The notes under the pieces are model-generated. The model made no database searches, was not told where the DNA came from, and was given only the letters and a program-made list of their open reading frames with translations. A DNA stretch of 23,577 bases from UBA927 sp964367095. Its GTDB lineage: Bacteria; Patescibacteriota; Microgenomatia; UBA10105; UBA927. The position numbers and the translations under genes were made by a program. The stretch covers positions 1 to 23,577 of the forward strand of contig CAYIXE010000011.1 of NCBI GenBank assembly GCA_964367095.1, written 5' to 3'. Positions 13,515 through 20,590 of the stretch are shown one piece after another (the stretch's first letter is position 1; each line of letters starts with the position of its first letter).

Positions 13515-14453
13515 GTGTCAATATCCCCAATAGCTCGATTGCGTTCACGGTATGTATCGTTGATAGCTGTTCTTTCGGTATTGATTACCCTTGTTATTTT
13601 TCTGATTGGTTTTTCGCTTCGTGTTTTAAAAGACGTGCCGTTTCGGCAGGCATTTGTCGTCACCACCAATCCTATGCGTATTATTTCTTGGGATCGGCAA
13701 CGGACTGCAATGCAGATAGTTTCCTTACCGAAAGATATTCTTATCGATGGGGCTTTCGGGTATGGGCAGTATTCACTTAGTGCTCTGTCGGCGCTTGATG
13801 CGTTAGATCATAAAAATGGATTGCTTCTTATACAATCTGTAGCACAGGCTGTAGGAGTGCCGATTAGTGGTGCAATTTTTGTAGATTCAACTGAGTCAGA
13901 AGCGTCAGCGCTTGATAGTCTGAAAAAAATATTCTCCTGGCGATCTATTGCAGGACGAGTGTTTGGTCGTATTGGCACTACAATTAGTGTATCCGATTGG
14001 ATACATATTGTTCTCATATTGCACGCACTCGGTACGGATGATGTTGAAGTACTTGATTTAAAGAGTGCGACTAGCGATGTAGTACGGGCTGATGGTGTGA
14101 TGGTCAGGATGCTTGATCCTCAAAAAGTGGACTTTATTTTAGAAAATTCACTTCACGACGCAAAAATTCGCAGTGAGAACAAAACTGTAACCATTATAAA
14201 TACTACAGCCATTGTTGGAATAGGTTCAAGTATTGCGCGGATAATCAGTCGCTTCGGAATACAGGTCGTTTCTGTGGGCAATGAATCTTTAAAGATCGTA
14301 GAGTGTGAACTTGAGACGGATAAAAGCACAAAGCTCACAAAGACGTATCAATTTTTAAAATCTTACCTCGGGTGCGAAGAAAAACTATTAAGAGGGGAGG
14401 AGAGCGGGGTCTCTGATATTACGCTTCGTATCGGCTCATCCCAATCGGAGTAA
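13515..14453 (+). CDS. Membrane-anchored LCP-like protein with LytR_C domain
   Basis: A 312-residue protein starting at GTG 13515, with AAGGAG about 9 nt upstream. One N-terminal transmembrane helix (LIAVLSVLITLVIFLIGFSL) is followed by an extracytoplasmic region resembling a worn LytR-CpsA-Psr domain (RTAMQIVSLPKDILIDG ... LSALDALD ... GLLLIQSVAQAVGVPISGAIFVD), and a C-terminal LytR_C domain (TVTIINTTAIVGIGSSIARIISRFGIQVVSVGNES to the end). LCP enzymes attach polymers to the cell wall; here the usual Arg of SIPRD is Lys (SLPKD) and the downstream Arg/Asp cluster is not evident, so it may be inactive or structural. Encoded directly after the 48-residue protein. Confidence 0.72.
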   Translation: MSISPIARLRSRYVSLIAVLSVLITLVIFLIGFSLRVLKDVPFRQAFVVTTNPMRIISWDRQRTAMQIVSLPKDILIDGAFGYGQYSLSALSALDALDHKNGLLLIQSVAQAVGVPISGAIFVDSTESEASALDSLKKIFSWRSIAGRVFGRIGTTISVSDWIHIVLILHALGTDDVEVLDLKSATSDVVRADGVMVRMLDPQKVDFILENSLHDAKIRSENKTVTIINTTAIVGIGSSIARIISRFGIQVVSVGNESLKIVECELETDKSTKLTKTYQFLKSYLGCEEKLLRGEESGVSDITLRIGSSQSE

Positions 14454-14456
14454 TAA

Positions 14457-15161
14457 TTATTCCGTAGCTTCTTCTTGATTATTGTCGGTCTCTGTCCCAA
14501 CTTCTTTTTCTCCATCAAGTCGTGCGTAGGGGATATAGATACCTGTTGACGCAAATGATGGTTGATGAGTAAAACGTTTGCCTCGTACAAGTTCACGAAT
14601 AAAAAGAACGAGTGAATTTTTCTTGACGGACTTTATGTGTACGCCATAGGTATTCCCACCGCCGATAAATTTAATAAGACGAAATGCGATGTCGTCAGGC
14701 AGTGCGCCCAGATAGATGTCATTGGAGGTTCGAACTTCGACTGCATGTTTTTTTGTTTTGAGAACGACTTCTTCTCCCGGACATGCACAGGCGAGTGCTT
14801 GTAGAGGTGCTGTATTGACGCATTCAACAATTTTGGTTTTCCCCGGCTCCTCCAAAAACATCATTGGCGAGCGTTGGGAGAGAGGTAATTTCTTAAGATC
14901 TTTTTGACGAACAAGAGAAAGCTTTTTGACATTCTTTATAGCGATTTGATTGTATTCATCAAGTTTAATGACTTTTTGAAAAGTTTTTTTGGCGGTCAAA
15001 ATTTGTCCAAGCTGTAAATACGCAAATCCTAAGCGATTGAGCGTATTGATATTATCGATGTTTTTTTTAAGTAGGGAAGTGTTTATGCGTATGGCTTGAT
15101 CCCAAAGTTGGGCAAGTGCTGCGTTTATTGCGTCTTGTTCTGTGTATGTTGGAGTCGTCAT
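14457..15161 (-). CDS. TPR-repeat protein with a C-terminal beta domain
   Basis: A 234-residue cytoplasmic protein. The frame is open to 15224, but I prefer ATG 15161 (MTTPTYTEQDAIN). Residues about 10-85 form tetratricopeptide-type helices (AALAQLWDQAIRINTSLLKKNIDNINTLNRLGFAYLQLGQILTAKKTFQKVIKLDEYNQIAIKNVKKL). After a charged linker, residues 120-205 form a beta-rich module (EEVVLKTKKHAVEVRTSNDIYLGALPDDIAFRLIKFIGGGNTYGVHIKSVKKNSLVLFIREL) with a HIRAN-like flavour, followed by an acidic tail. It converges on the LytR_C gene with a 3-nt gap. The role is probably protein-protein interaction; partner unknown. Confidence 0.7.
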   Translation of the reverse strand: MTTPTYTEQDAINAALAQLWDQAIRINTSLLKKNIDNINTLNRLGFAYLQLGQILTAKKTFQKVIKLDEYNQIAIKNVKKLSLVRQKDLKKLPLSQRSPMMFLEEPGKTKIVECVNTAPLQALACACPGEEVVLKTKKHAVEVRTSNDIYLGALPDDIAFRLIKFIGGGNTYGVHIKSVKKNSLVLFIRELVRGKRFTHQPSFASTGIYIPYARLDGEKEVGTETDNNQEEATE

Positions 15162-15253
15162 TTTATGCCTACACATGTTACCGTGTATGAAGGAAAAGTG
15201 TATAGGAATCCCACGAAAAGTCAATGGGGAGAACTCTCGATTTTAAAAAATGA

Positions 15254-15262
15254 TGGTATAAT
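15254..15262 (+). promoter_or_regulatory. Extended -10 promoter of the membrane-protein gene
   Basis: TGG plus a perfect TATAAT ends 9 nt before the ATG at 15272 with no ribosome-binding site between, again predicting a leaderless or nearly leaderless transcript. Confidence 0.5.
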
Positions 15263-15271
15263 AGTGTAGAC

Positions 15272-16108
15272 ATGAAAAAAATTATTCTTAGTTTTCGTAA
15301 ACGATGGAAACGTTGGGATCGGAATATGGTGCTTTCAAAGCGCCAGCAGTTTGTTGGCATCACCGTTGTCTTGACGTTTTTTATGATGCTTACTCAACTT
15401 GTGCCTTCGGATTTTCGTTATTTGTTGGTCGTAATTATGGCATTGGTGACGTATGCTCTGACGGCCTTTGCACTGCGGGATGATTTGAAAGGCGCTGAGT
15501 GGATATCACTTTTGACTTTACCAACATTATTTACTGCGGCTGTTGCGTTATTTTATTTTTTGCTCCCCAGCCGATGGTTGACCAGAATACCGATTGTGGG
15601 ACTATATGCGATTGGTTTGTACGCTCTCCTTCTTACGGAAAATATTTATAACGTGGCGGCCACACGTACGATTGCACTTCTTCGCGCGGCACACTCAGTG
15701 GGATTTTTGCTCACACTTTCCACGTTTTTTCTTCTGGTTCAGACATTATACGCATTTCGTTTTCATCCAATCATAAATGCTTTTGGTATTGTATTTATCG
15801 CATATCCTTTGACACTTCAAATATTATGGGCGATGGAATTAACGCCAAAAATAGGGGACAAGGTGAAACATTTATCTTTCGTTATTACCGTTGTATTAAT
15901 TGAGATGTCTTGGATTATTTCTCTGTGGCCAACGCAATCGACATTACGTGGTTTATTTTTAACCACGTGTTTTTATGGATTAACTGGAATGGGGCAGCAG
16001 TACTTGGGTGATCGGTTATATAAACGAATGGTTTGGGAGTTTTTTAGTGTGGTTTTTATTGTGTTTTGTATAGTACTTCTTGGGACAAATTGGTATAATA
16101 ATCCGTAA
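15272..16108 (+). CDS. Polytopic membrane protein (DUF5656-like)
   Basis: A 278-residue integral membrane protein with about eight hydrophobic segments after a basic cytoplasmic N-terminus (MKKIILSFRKRWKRWDRN). Segments include FVGITVVLTFFMMLTQLVP, YLLVVIMALVTYALTAFAL, LPTLFTAAVALFYFLLP and IVGLYAIGLYALLLTENIYNVAATRTIALLRAAHSVGFLLTL. The Y(A)LLLTENIYNVAATRTI(A)LLRAAH region is the kind of motif seen in DUF5656 proteins common in Patescibacteria; that assignment is from memory of the pattern. No catalytic motif is evident. Its last codons contain the extended -10 box (16091-16099) that could drive the downstream noncoding region. Confidence 0.72.
   Translation: MKKIILSFRKRWKRWDRNMVLSKRQQFVGITVVLTFFMMLTQLVPSDFRYLLVVIMALVTYALTAFALRDDLKGAEWISLLTLPTLFTAAVALFYFLLPSRWLTRIPIVGLYAIGLYALLLTENIYNVAATRTIALLRAAHSVGFLLTLSTFFLLVQTLYAFRFHPIINAFGIVFIAYPLTLQILWAMELTPKIGDKVKHLSFVITVVLIEMSWIISLWPTQSTLRGLFLTTCFYGLTGMGQQYLGDRLYKRMVWEFFSVVFIVFCIVLLGTNWYNNP
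16091..16099 (+). promoter_or_regulatory. Extended -10 (TGGTATAAT) facing the gene-free region
   Basis: A perfect TGGTATAAT lies at the 3' end of the membrane-protein gene and would initiate near 16106, at the left edge of the 1-kb structured region. No downstream gene is oriented to use it, so an RNA product is the natural reading. No good -35 is visible, as expected for extended -10 promoters. Confidence 0.45.
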
Positions 16109-16226
16109 AAGAAATTTCTAATTTTTAATTACGAAGTGAGAAAGGGGGAGTAGGGAAGATGAACACACTGGAGGGCAGGTATAGTTTGATATAGTTAAGT
16201 CTTCTAAATTATAGGCCTATAGCGAT

Positions 16227-16249
16227 CCGCCTCGCTGGCAAGGCGGGTG
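16227..16249. repeat. GC-rich palindromic mini-element
   Basis: CCGCCT...AGGCGG arms (16228-16233/16241-16246) with an 8-nt loop. The sequence resembles the reverse complement of the tgt element core (TGCCTCGCYGGC..GCGGGT pattern), so it belongs to the same family. Confidence 0.55.
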
Positions 16250-17018
16250 TGGATAATTAATTTCACGGTGTAGCAAGGTTATTTTCACAGTCCTATTTAG
16301 CTTCATACTTCGCTGCCTTACTCACCTGAGTACATGATGTGTGCGTATTTGTTATAGTTTAGATTGTTAATACGCTCTATACTGCGTTACTCTATCATAG
16401 AGCATCGTCTGGATTAGCCTCAAAAGCATTATTTTAGCGCGTCAATACGCGCTAAAATATACCCGAACAAACTTTCCTCGCACTATAACGCATCAGACTG
16501 CTTGTTTTTTGCTAAGTCTCTTTATCAAATAGCCTTGAGTTTCATTATGCGGAGCGTACTACTGCTCCATATTACGACGTGTCTGCTGTTTATCTTTAAT
16601 GTGATGTAGCCTCAAAAATATCAATATAGCGCGTATTAATAAGCTAAATTGACCAGAGCATAAATAACCCGAAAGACCTCTCTGTGTCATGCGACTCATT
16701 CTGTCACGTACATACAAAACCATGCGTACGTCAACTTGTCACACTCCATAACGTGTTTGAGGCAACTTTTCGAGAGTATCCTCGAGTTACTCTCCCTTTC
16801 AAGACATACAAGAGATAAAAGGTGCGTCTTTTCAGGGTTATCAGTCACGGTGTAAATTGTCATAAAAGTGTGTTAGGGAACATATTTACTATATGACGCA
16901 CAATAATACTTTTACGACATGTACCATGGTCGCAAAAGTAAGCGTGCCTTGTTGCGACGTCTCTAGAGCCGTCGCAAAATGCACTTTAATGCAAAGATTA
17001 AATTATTATGTGGTTATT

Positions 17019-17092
17019 AAATCGCCTGTTTATTTCTTTTGACCTGTTTTTTTTTGTTTTATGTCCTTTTCAATATTATGGCGATTTTTTTT
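17019..17092 (+). terminator. Stem with T-tract ending the structured region
   Basis: AAATCGCC (17019-17026) pairs with GGCGATTT (17080-17087), and a run of eight T (17085-17092) follows. The loop is long (53 nt) and contains another nine-T run at 17047-17055, so this is an unusual terminator candidate. There is no comparable T-run for the minus strand at the left end. Confidence 0.4.
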
Positions 17093-17199
17093 GTCGAATT
17101 TTCTTCGGATTATTTAGAGGCTGTACTTGAGGATGACTACTTGTGCGTTGAGCGAATATTGATGGCGTCCTAGGTCATTACAGAGGTTTAAAATTAGCC

Positions 17200-17898
17200 T
17201 CAATTTTGATGGAACTTGTACGTATCAAAAACCTTTGTTTTTGATGGATGACAACCGGCATTTGTTTCTATAAGCGATATGGTTTTTGCACTAAAATTTC
17301 CGATTGGTTTATTGTTCATTTTTTTGATGAAATCAAACCATTTCTTGTCAGGAATTTTTGTATAGCGACAGATAGTAATATTGGCAAAAATGATTTCATC
17401 ACTAAAATACGATTTGTTATCAGCGCAGTCATTGAGTATAAGTTCTGATCGTAATTGTCGGACAAGCTGGTTAAATTCTTTTGTGACTAAGGCAATGACG
17501 GCTAAACTTGTGGGCATATTCAAGAGTCCTGCCAACTCAAAATGTTGTGCGCCGTAGTGTGGCACAATTGTTGAAAATACAGTTTTGGCACGTTCTATCG
17601 TGTCATTATCATATGACGGCGGGCTTGCAATTACACGAACATTTTGTACCGTAAGGTGTAGTCCATTGATTGGAAAATAATACTGATCAGGGTTTAATAA
17701 TTGGAGAGGTTTGATAAGTTGTGTGTCAATAATCGTAGCAAGATCGTTTGGCAAAAATGAAACTGCCGCAAGGCACAGTTGGTTATCATTTGTATAGTCT
17801 TTTTGCATTGAAACGATCTGTGAGGCTGAGGAATTGGTTTGAAACTCCAACTCCATTTGGCGTATTAGGTCAAGCTGTTTAGTTTGAAATGGCGTCAT
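17200..17898 (-). CDS. 2H phosphoesterase / 2'-5' RNA ligase-like protein with one altered motif
   Basis: A 232-residue protein of the LigT/2H phosphoesterase fold. The first HxT motif is intact (GLHLTVQNV, H81-L-T83); at the second, where HxT is expected, the sequence is FANITICRYT (N173-I-T175), so the second catalytic His is replaced by Asn. Normal members hydrolyse 2',3'-cyclic or 2'-5' phosphodiesters in RNA with two His; this one may be inactive, bind RNA without cleavage, or have different chemistry. The N-terminus carries about 45 extra residues, partly helical. The start is 6 nt after an extended -10 (TGT TAAAAT, complement of 17905-17913), so leaderless. It is the only gene bordering the structured region on the right. 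Confidence 0.75.
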   Translation of the reverse strand: MTPFQTKQLDLIRQMELEFQTNSSASQIVSMQKDYTNDNQLCLAAVSFLPNDLATIIDTQLIKPLQLLNPDQYYFPINGLHLTVQNVRVIASPPSYDNDTIERAKTVFSTIVPHYGAQHFELAGLLNMPTSLAVIALVTKEFNQLVRQLRSELILNDCADNKSYFSDEIIFANITICRYTKIPDKKWFDFIKKMNNKPIGNFSAKTISLIETNAGCHPSKTKVFDTYKFHQN

Positions 17899-17904
17899 AG
17901 ATGT

Positions 17905-17913
17905 ATTTTAACA
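17905..17913 (-). promoter_or_regulatory. Extended -10 promoter of the 2H phosphoesterase gene
   Basis: Read leftward, TGT followed by TAAAAT ends 6 nt before the ATG at 17898, with no Shine-Dalgarno site, which fits a leaderless mRNA. Confidence 0.45.
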
Positions 17914-17950
17914 TATTGACAAATTCGTTGATGTCGCACATTCTTAGGAT

Positions 17951-18940
17951 ATGAACCTAGAAACTCTTCTCAAAGAATTTTTGGAATATCTTGAAATTGA
18001 GCGCAATGTTTCGTATTTAACAATTCGAAATTATAAACATTATTTAGAGCGGTTTTTGGCTTTTTTGGGAAGTCCGATTTTAGGTGACTCCTCTACCCCA
18101 TCCGTGTCCCGCGAAGCGGGATCCGACTCCGCCGGAAAAATTTTAAAACCATCTGACATTACGGCCGAATCAATTCGTCAATATCGATTATTTTTATCAC
18201 GATTTACCGATGCGCATCAGATGACCTTAAAGCGAGTCACACAAAATTATCACCTGATTGCGCTTCGTAGCTTTTTAAAGTATTTAAATAAACGGGATAT
18301 CGCCGTCATTTCTCCTGATAAAATTGAATTGCCAAAGGCGGAGAGTCATTCCATAAAATTTTTGGATCATGATCAGGTGATAAGACTTTTAAATCAGCCG
18401 GAGATTTCAAAGACTGAAGGGCTTCGAGATAAAGCAATTCTTGAAACGTTATTTTCAACAGGACTTCGTGTGTCGGAATTAGTATCGTTAAATCGTGAGC
18501 AAGTAAATTTGGAGCGAAGAGAATTTGGCGTGGTTGGCAAAGGAAGACGAGTGCGGATAGTCTTTTTATCTGACTCATCCGTTATATGGATACAGCGATA
18601 CTTAGCAACTCGTGAGGATCAGCTTGCTCCGCTTTTTATCCGCTATAGTGGTAAAAAACCAGATGAACACGACACGACAGGATCATCGATCCGATTGACG
18701 GCTCGAAGTATCCAACGTTTGGTCGATAAGTATGCCAAAAAAGCAAGGCTTCCCATAAAAATTACCCCGCATGGATTGCGTCACAGTTTCGCGACTGATC
18801 TTTTAGGAAATGGCGCTGACCTTCGCGCTATCCAAGAATTATTAGGACACAAAAATGTTTCGACTACCCAAATTTATACCCACGTTACTAATCCGCAACT
18901 TCGCGCAATTCATGATAAGTTTCATAGTAAGGGAGATTAA
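17951..18940 (+). CDS. Tyrosine recombinase XerC/XerD type
   Basis: A 329-residue integrase-family recombinase with an N-terminal SAM-like domain (LLKEFLEYLEIERNVSYLTIRNYKHYLERFLAFL) and the full catalytic set: R173 (TGLRVSEL), K197 (VGKGRRVR), H274 and R277 (HGLRHSFA), H300 (LGHKNVSTTQIYTHV) and nucleophile Y309. Such enzymes resolve chromosome dimers at dif. XerC, XerD and single XerH/XerA-type enzymes cannot be separated from this sequence alone. Residues about 46-63 (SSTPSVSREAGSDSAGK) are an insert in the N-terminal domain encoded by a 31-nt double-hairpin element. No mobile-element genes flank it, so a housekeeping role is likely. Its end overlaps the convergent Nudix-like gene by 4 nt. 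Confidence 0.93.
   Translation: MNLETLLKEFLEYLEIERNVSYLTIRNYKHYLERFLAFLGSPILGDSSTPSVSREAGSDSAGKILKPSDITAESIRQYRLFLSRFTDAHQMTLKRVTQNYHLIALRSFLKYLNKRDIAVISPDKIELPKAESHSIKFLDHDQVIRLLNQPEISKTEGLRDKAILETLFSTGLRVSELVSLNREQVNLERREFGVVGKGRRVRIVFLSDSSVIWIQRYLATREDQLAPLFIRYSGKKPDEHDTTGSSIRLTARSIQRLVDKYAKKARLPIKITPHGLRHSFATDLLGNGADLRAIQELLGHKNVSTTQIYTHVTNPQLRAIHDKFHSKGD
18107..18137 (+). repeat. 31-nt double-hairpin element inside xerC/D
   Basis: TCCCGC-GAA-GCGGGA (18107-18121) is followed by a second hairpin TCCG...CGGA (18122-18136) with a TCC loop and one internal A-C mismatch. It aligns without gaps to 21211-21241, with paired changes that keep the stems. Confidence 0.7.
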
Positions 18941-19527
18941 TGAAAATATTTGACGAAGTTATCATTTTTTGATTTTACAAAAACAACATGTCTTCCTTGA
19001 TTAAGCCATGCAGGAAATATAGGTCCTTTTGTGTGATTTCTTCTATTACGTCGGACATGCCACAGAGCGAGAGCGGCATCCGGATATAATAATTTTGGTA
19101 TGTCGTCTAATCGAGTCATGTACACATGATCAGGGTATGAAATTTTTGGTGTAAGTCCTAAGAATATCGGCACCAAGATGTTTGTCATTATTGGCTTAGT
19201 GCTTGTTAAATCATATTGCTCTATTTCCGCTATTCCTAGACAAGTCATAGTATGTAGGTGATGGCTTATATCAACCTTTGCTTCTTCTGTTACTTCGCGA
19301 CTGAGTGTAGGAAACGTTGTGGCTGGGTCAAGTAAATTGAGTCCTTCAATAGCATTAAATTCTTTTAATTTTATATGTCCGCCGAACAAACCAAATCGAC
19401 CTTTGTGTGGCAAAAGAGGAATATTGCCATCCGCATCTATAAGTAATACTCGTGGAACAATCGTCCATCTGTTTTTGGCGTGAGCAGATGGCACAAAAAA
19501 ATCAGTATCACGTTCAGATTTTGACAT
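18937..19527 (-). CDS. Nudix-like hydrolase with an extended Nudix box
   Basis: A 196-residue protein. GGHIKLKE and SREVTEEAKVDI correspond to the two halves of the Nudix signature (GX5EX7REUXEEXGU), but 20 residues (about 13 more than usual) separate the first Glu from REVTEE, and the final Gly is Lys. The metal-binding REVTEE core is intact, so pyrophosphohydrolase activity is plausible but substrate unknown. Upstream, NRWTIVPRVLLIDADGNIPLLPHKGRFGLFGGH is a typical Nudix beta-sheet opening. A C-terminal extension of about 60 residues has no recognised motif. Start lies 10 nt after an extended -10 (TGA TATAAT, complement of 19538-19546), divergent from the ATP-grasp gene. Confidence 0.72.
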   Translation of the reverse strand: MSKSERDTDFFVPSAHAKNRWTIVPRVLLIDADGNIPLLPHKGRFGLFGGHIKLKEFNAIEGLNLLDPATTFPTLSREVTEEAKVDISHHLHTMTCLGIAEIEQYDLTSTKPIMTNILVPIFLGLTPKISYPDHVYMTRLDDIPKLLYPDAALALWHVRRNRRNHTKGPIFPAWLNQGRHVVFVKSKNDNFVKYFH

Positions 19528-19537
19528 AACGCATGCG

Positions 19538-19546
19538 ATTATATCA
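19538..19546 (-). promoter_or_regulatory. Extended -10 promoter of the Nudix-like gene
   Basis: Read leftward, TGA followed by a perfect TATAAT ends 10 nt before the ATG at 19527, without a ribosome-binding site. The transcript would have a leader of only a few nucleotides or none. Confidence 0.45.
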
Positions 19547-19591
19547 ATAAATATGATACGATGCGATACAACAGTATTTTATTTATTTTTC

Positions 19592-20590
19592 ATGAACATT
19601 ACCGTTTTATACAATAAGCCCACAGCGCGGTTTACCAAAAATGCGGAGTTTATGCAGGCAGAGGAAGATACCGAGGAATCGGCCCGAGAAGTGGCGGATG
19701 CTCTCAAAGAAAAGGGAGCTAAGCCTACATTGGTCGCTTTAACAGAAAATACCATTGAATCAGTTATTTCTTCCTTACCTTTTGATTTGATATTTAATCT
19801 TATCGAATGGACCGGTGTAGATACGCCGTATGCTATAAAAACATATGATGCGATGAACGCTCGCGGATTTTACTACACAGGGGCTACTCTAGAGACATAT
19901 TTGTTATCGTGTGATAAGTCGATGATGAAAAAGCACTTAGACGAAGCTTCCCTGCCTACTGCGCGTTGGCAATTATTTTTAAGCGGCAATGAACACGTAC
20001 GAACAGATTTTCATTATCCCTTGATTGTAAAAGTAAGCAGCGAACATTCAAGCGTCGGATTGTCAAAAGAAGCGATCGTAAACGACGCAAAAAATTTAAT
20101 AATTATTGTGAAAAAAAGACTTGCTGAATACCAGCAACCTGTGTACGCAGAAGAGTTTTTGACAGGGAGAGAATTTCAGGTGACACTTCTCGAACGATCA
20201 ACTGGATTGACTGTTCTGCCCATATCCGAAGTGCGCTACACCAATGACACGGATGTACCGTTTTTGACGTATAAAAGTCGTTGGGATGCAAGTCATGCTG
20301 ATTATCAAAATTCTGACGTGATTTTAGCTAAACTTACCAGAGAGCTTAAAGAAAAAATTGAAGAAATGAGTACTTCTGCATTTACACATTTTGGGTATCG
20401 AGATTATGCACGATTTGATATCCGTTGTAAAAACCAAGAACCTCTGTTTTTGGAAATAAATTCAAATCCGGGGCTTAGCGATGACCCAGAGTATGGCATG
20501 ACGGTATCGTATAAAAAAGCTGGCATGACGTTTGCTGATTTTGTGTGGGAAATAGTCGAGTCAGCTCTTAGACGGCATCAAAAGGCGTGA
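19592..20590 (+). CDS. D-alanine-D-alanine-ligase-like ATP-grasp enzyme
   Basis: A 332-residue ATP-grasp ligase. I chose ATG 19592 (MNITVLYNKP) because it gives the normal N-terminal beta strand; the 13 residues before it (from 19553) lack sense. Motifs: GVDTPYAIKTYDAMNARGFYYTGATLETYLLSCDKSMMKKHLDE (the Ddl G..AS..ALDK region), HYPLIVKVSSEHSSVGLS (ATP-binding Lys and SSVG loop), EEFLTGREFQVTLLE (EEF..GRE), and RFDIRCKNQEPLFLEINSNPGLS with E..N metal ligands. Ddl joins two D-alanines for peptidoglycan, but divergent CPR paralogs may use other amino acids or peptides. A TGA stop supports the standard code. The 3' end overlaps the C39-like gene by 23 nt. Confidence 0.8.
   Translation: MNITVLYNKPTARFTKNAEFMQAEEDTEESAREVADALKEKGAKPTLVALTENTIESVISSLPFDLIFNLIEWTGVDTPYAIKTYDAMNARGFYYTGATLETYLLSCDKSMMKKHLDEASLPTARWQLFLSGNEHVRTDFHYPLIVKVSSEHSSVGLSKEAIVNDAKNLIIIVKKRLAEYQQPVYAEEFLTGREFQVTLLERSTGLTVLPISEVRYTNDTDVPFLTYKSRWDASHADYQNSDVILAKLTRELKEKIEEMSTSAFTHFGYRDYARFDIRCKNQEPLFLEINSNPGLSDDPEYGMTVSYKKAGMTFADFVWEIVESALRRHQKA

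Larger units (their letters stand above)
16106..17092 (+). ncRNA. Candidate large structured noncoding RNA
   Basis: About 1 kb with no supported gene on either strand but dense helices: 13-bp hairpin with CAAT loop (16430-16442/16447-16459); 7-bp 16374-16380/16397-16403; 5-bp 16551-16555/16564-16568; 6-bp 16706-16711/16726-16731; 7-bp 16772-16778/16788-16794; 7-bp 16863-16869/16908-16914; 8-bp 16952-16959/16970-16977. Long-range complementarities: 8-bp 16609-16616/16756-16763, 9-bp 16367-16375/16631-16639, 8-bp 16351-16358/16482-16489. Two domains share tagcctcaaaa-N9-tagcgcgt and ACCCGAA. An extended -10 at the left and a stem plus T-tract at the right favour the plus strand, but G-U evidence is mixed: some mismatches would be G-U only on the minus strand. 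It does not match RNase P, tmRNA or SRP RNA as I know them. A palindromic mini-element lies at its 5' side. Confidence 0.5.

Noticed and set aside
16106..17092. RNase P RNA, tmRNA or SRP RNA
   Set aside because: The minus strand contains GAGGAAAGT near 16476, which resembles an RNase P conserved stretch, but the rest of the P4 region and 3' conserved sequence are missing. No tRNA-like ends with a TTCGA T-loop are present for tmRNA, and no SRP domain IV tetraloop helix was seen.
17951..18940. Integrase of a mobile element at an attachment site
   Set aside because: There is no tRNA or direct-repeat attachment pair next to it and no phage or plasmid genes; the sequence fits a housekeeping Xer recombinase.
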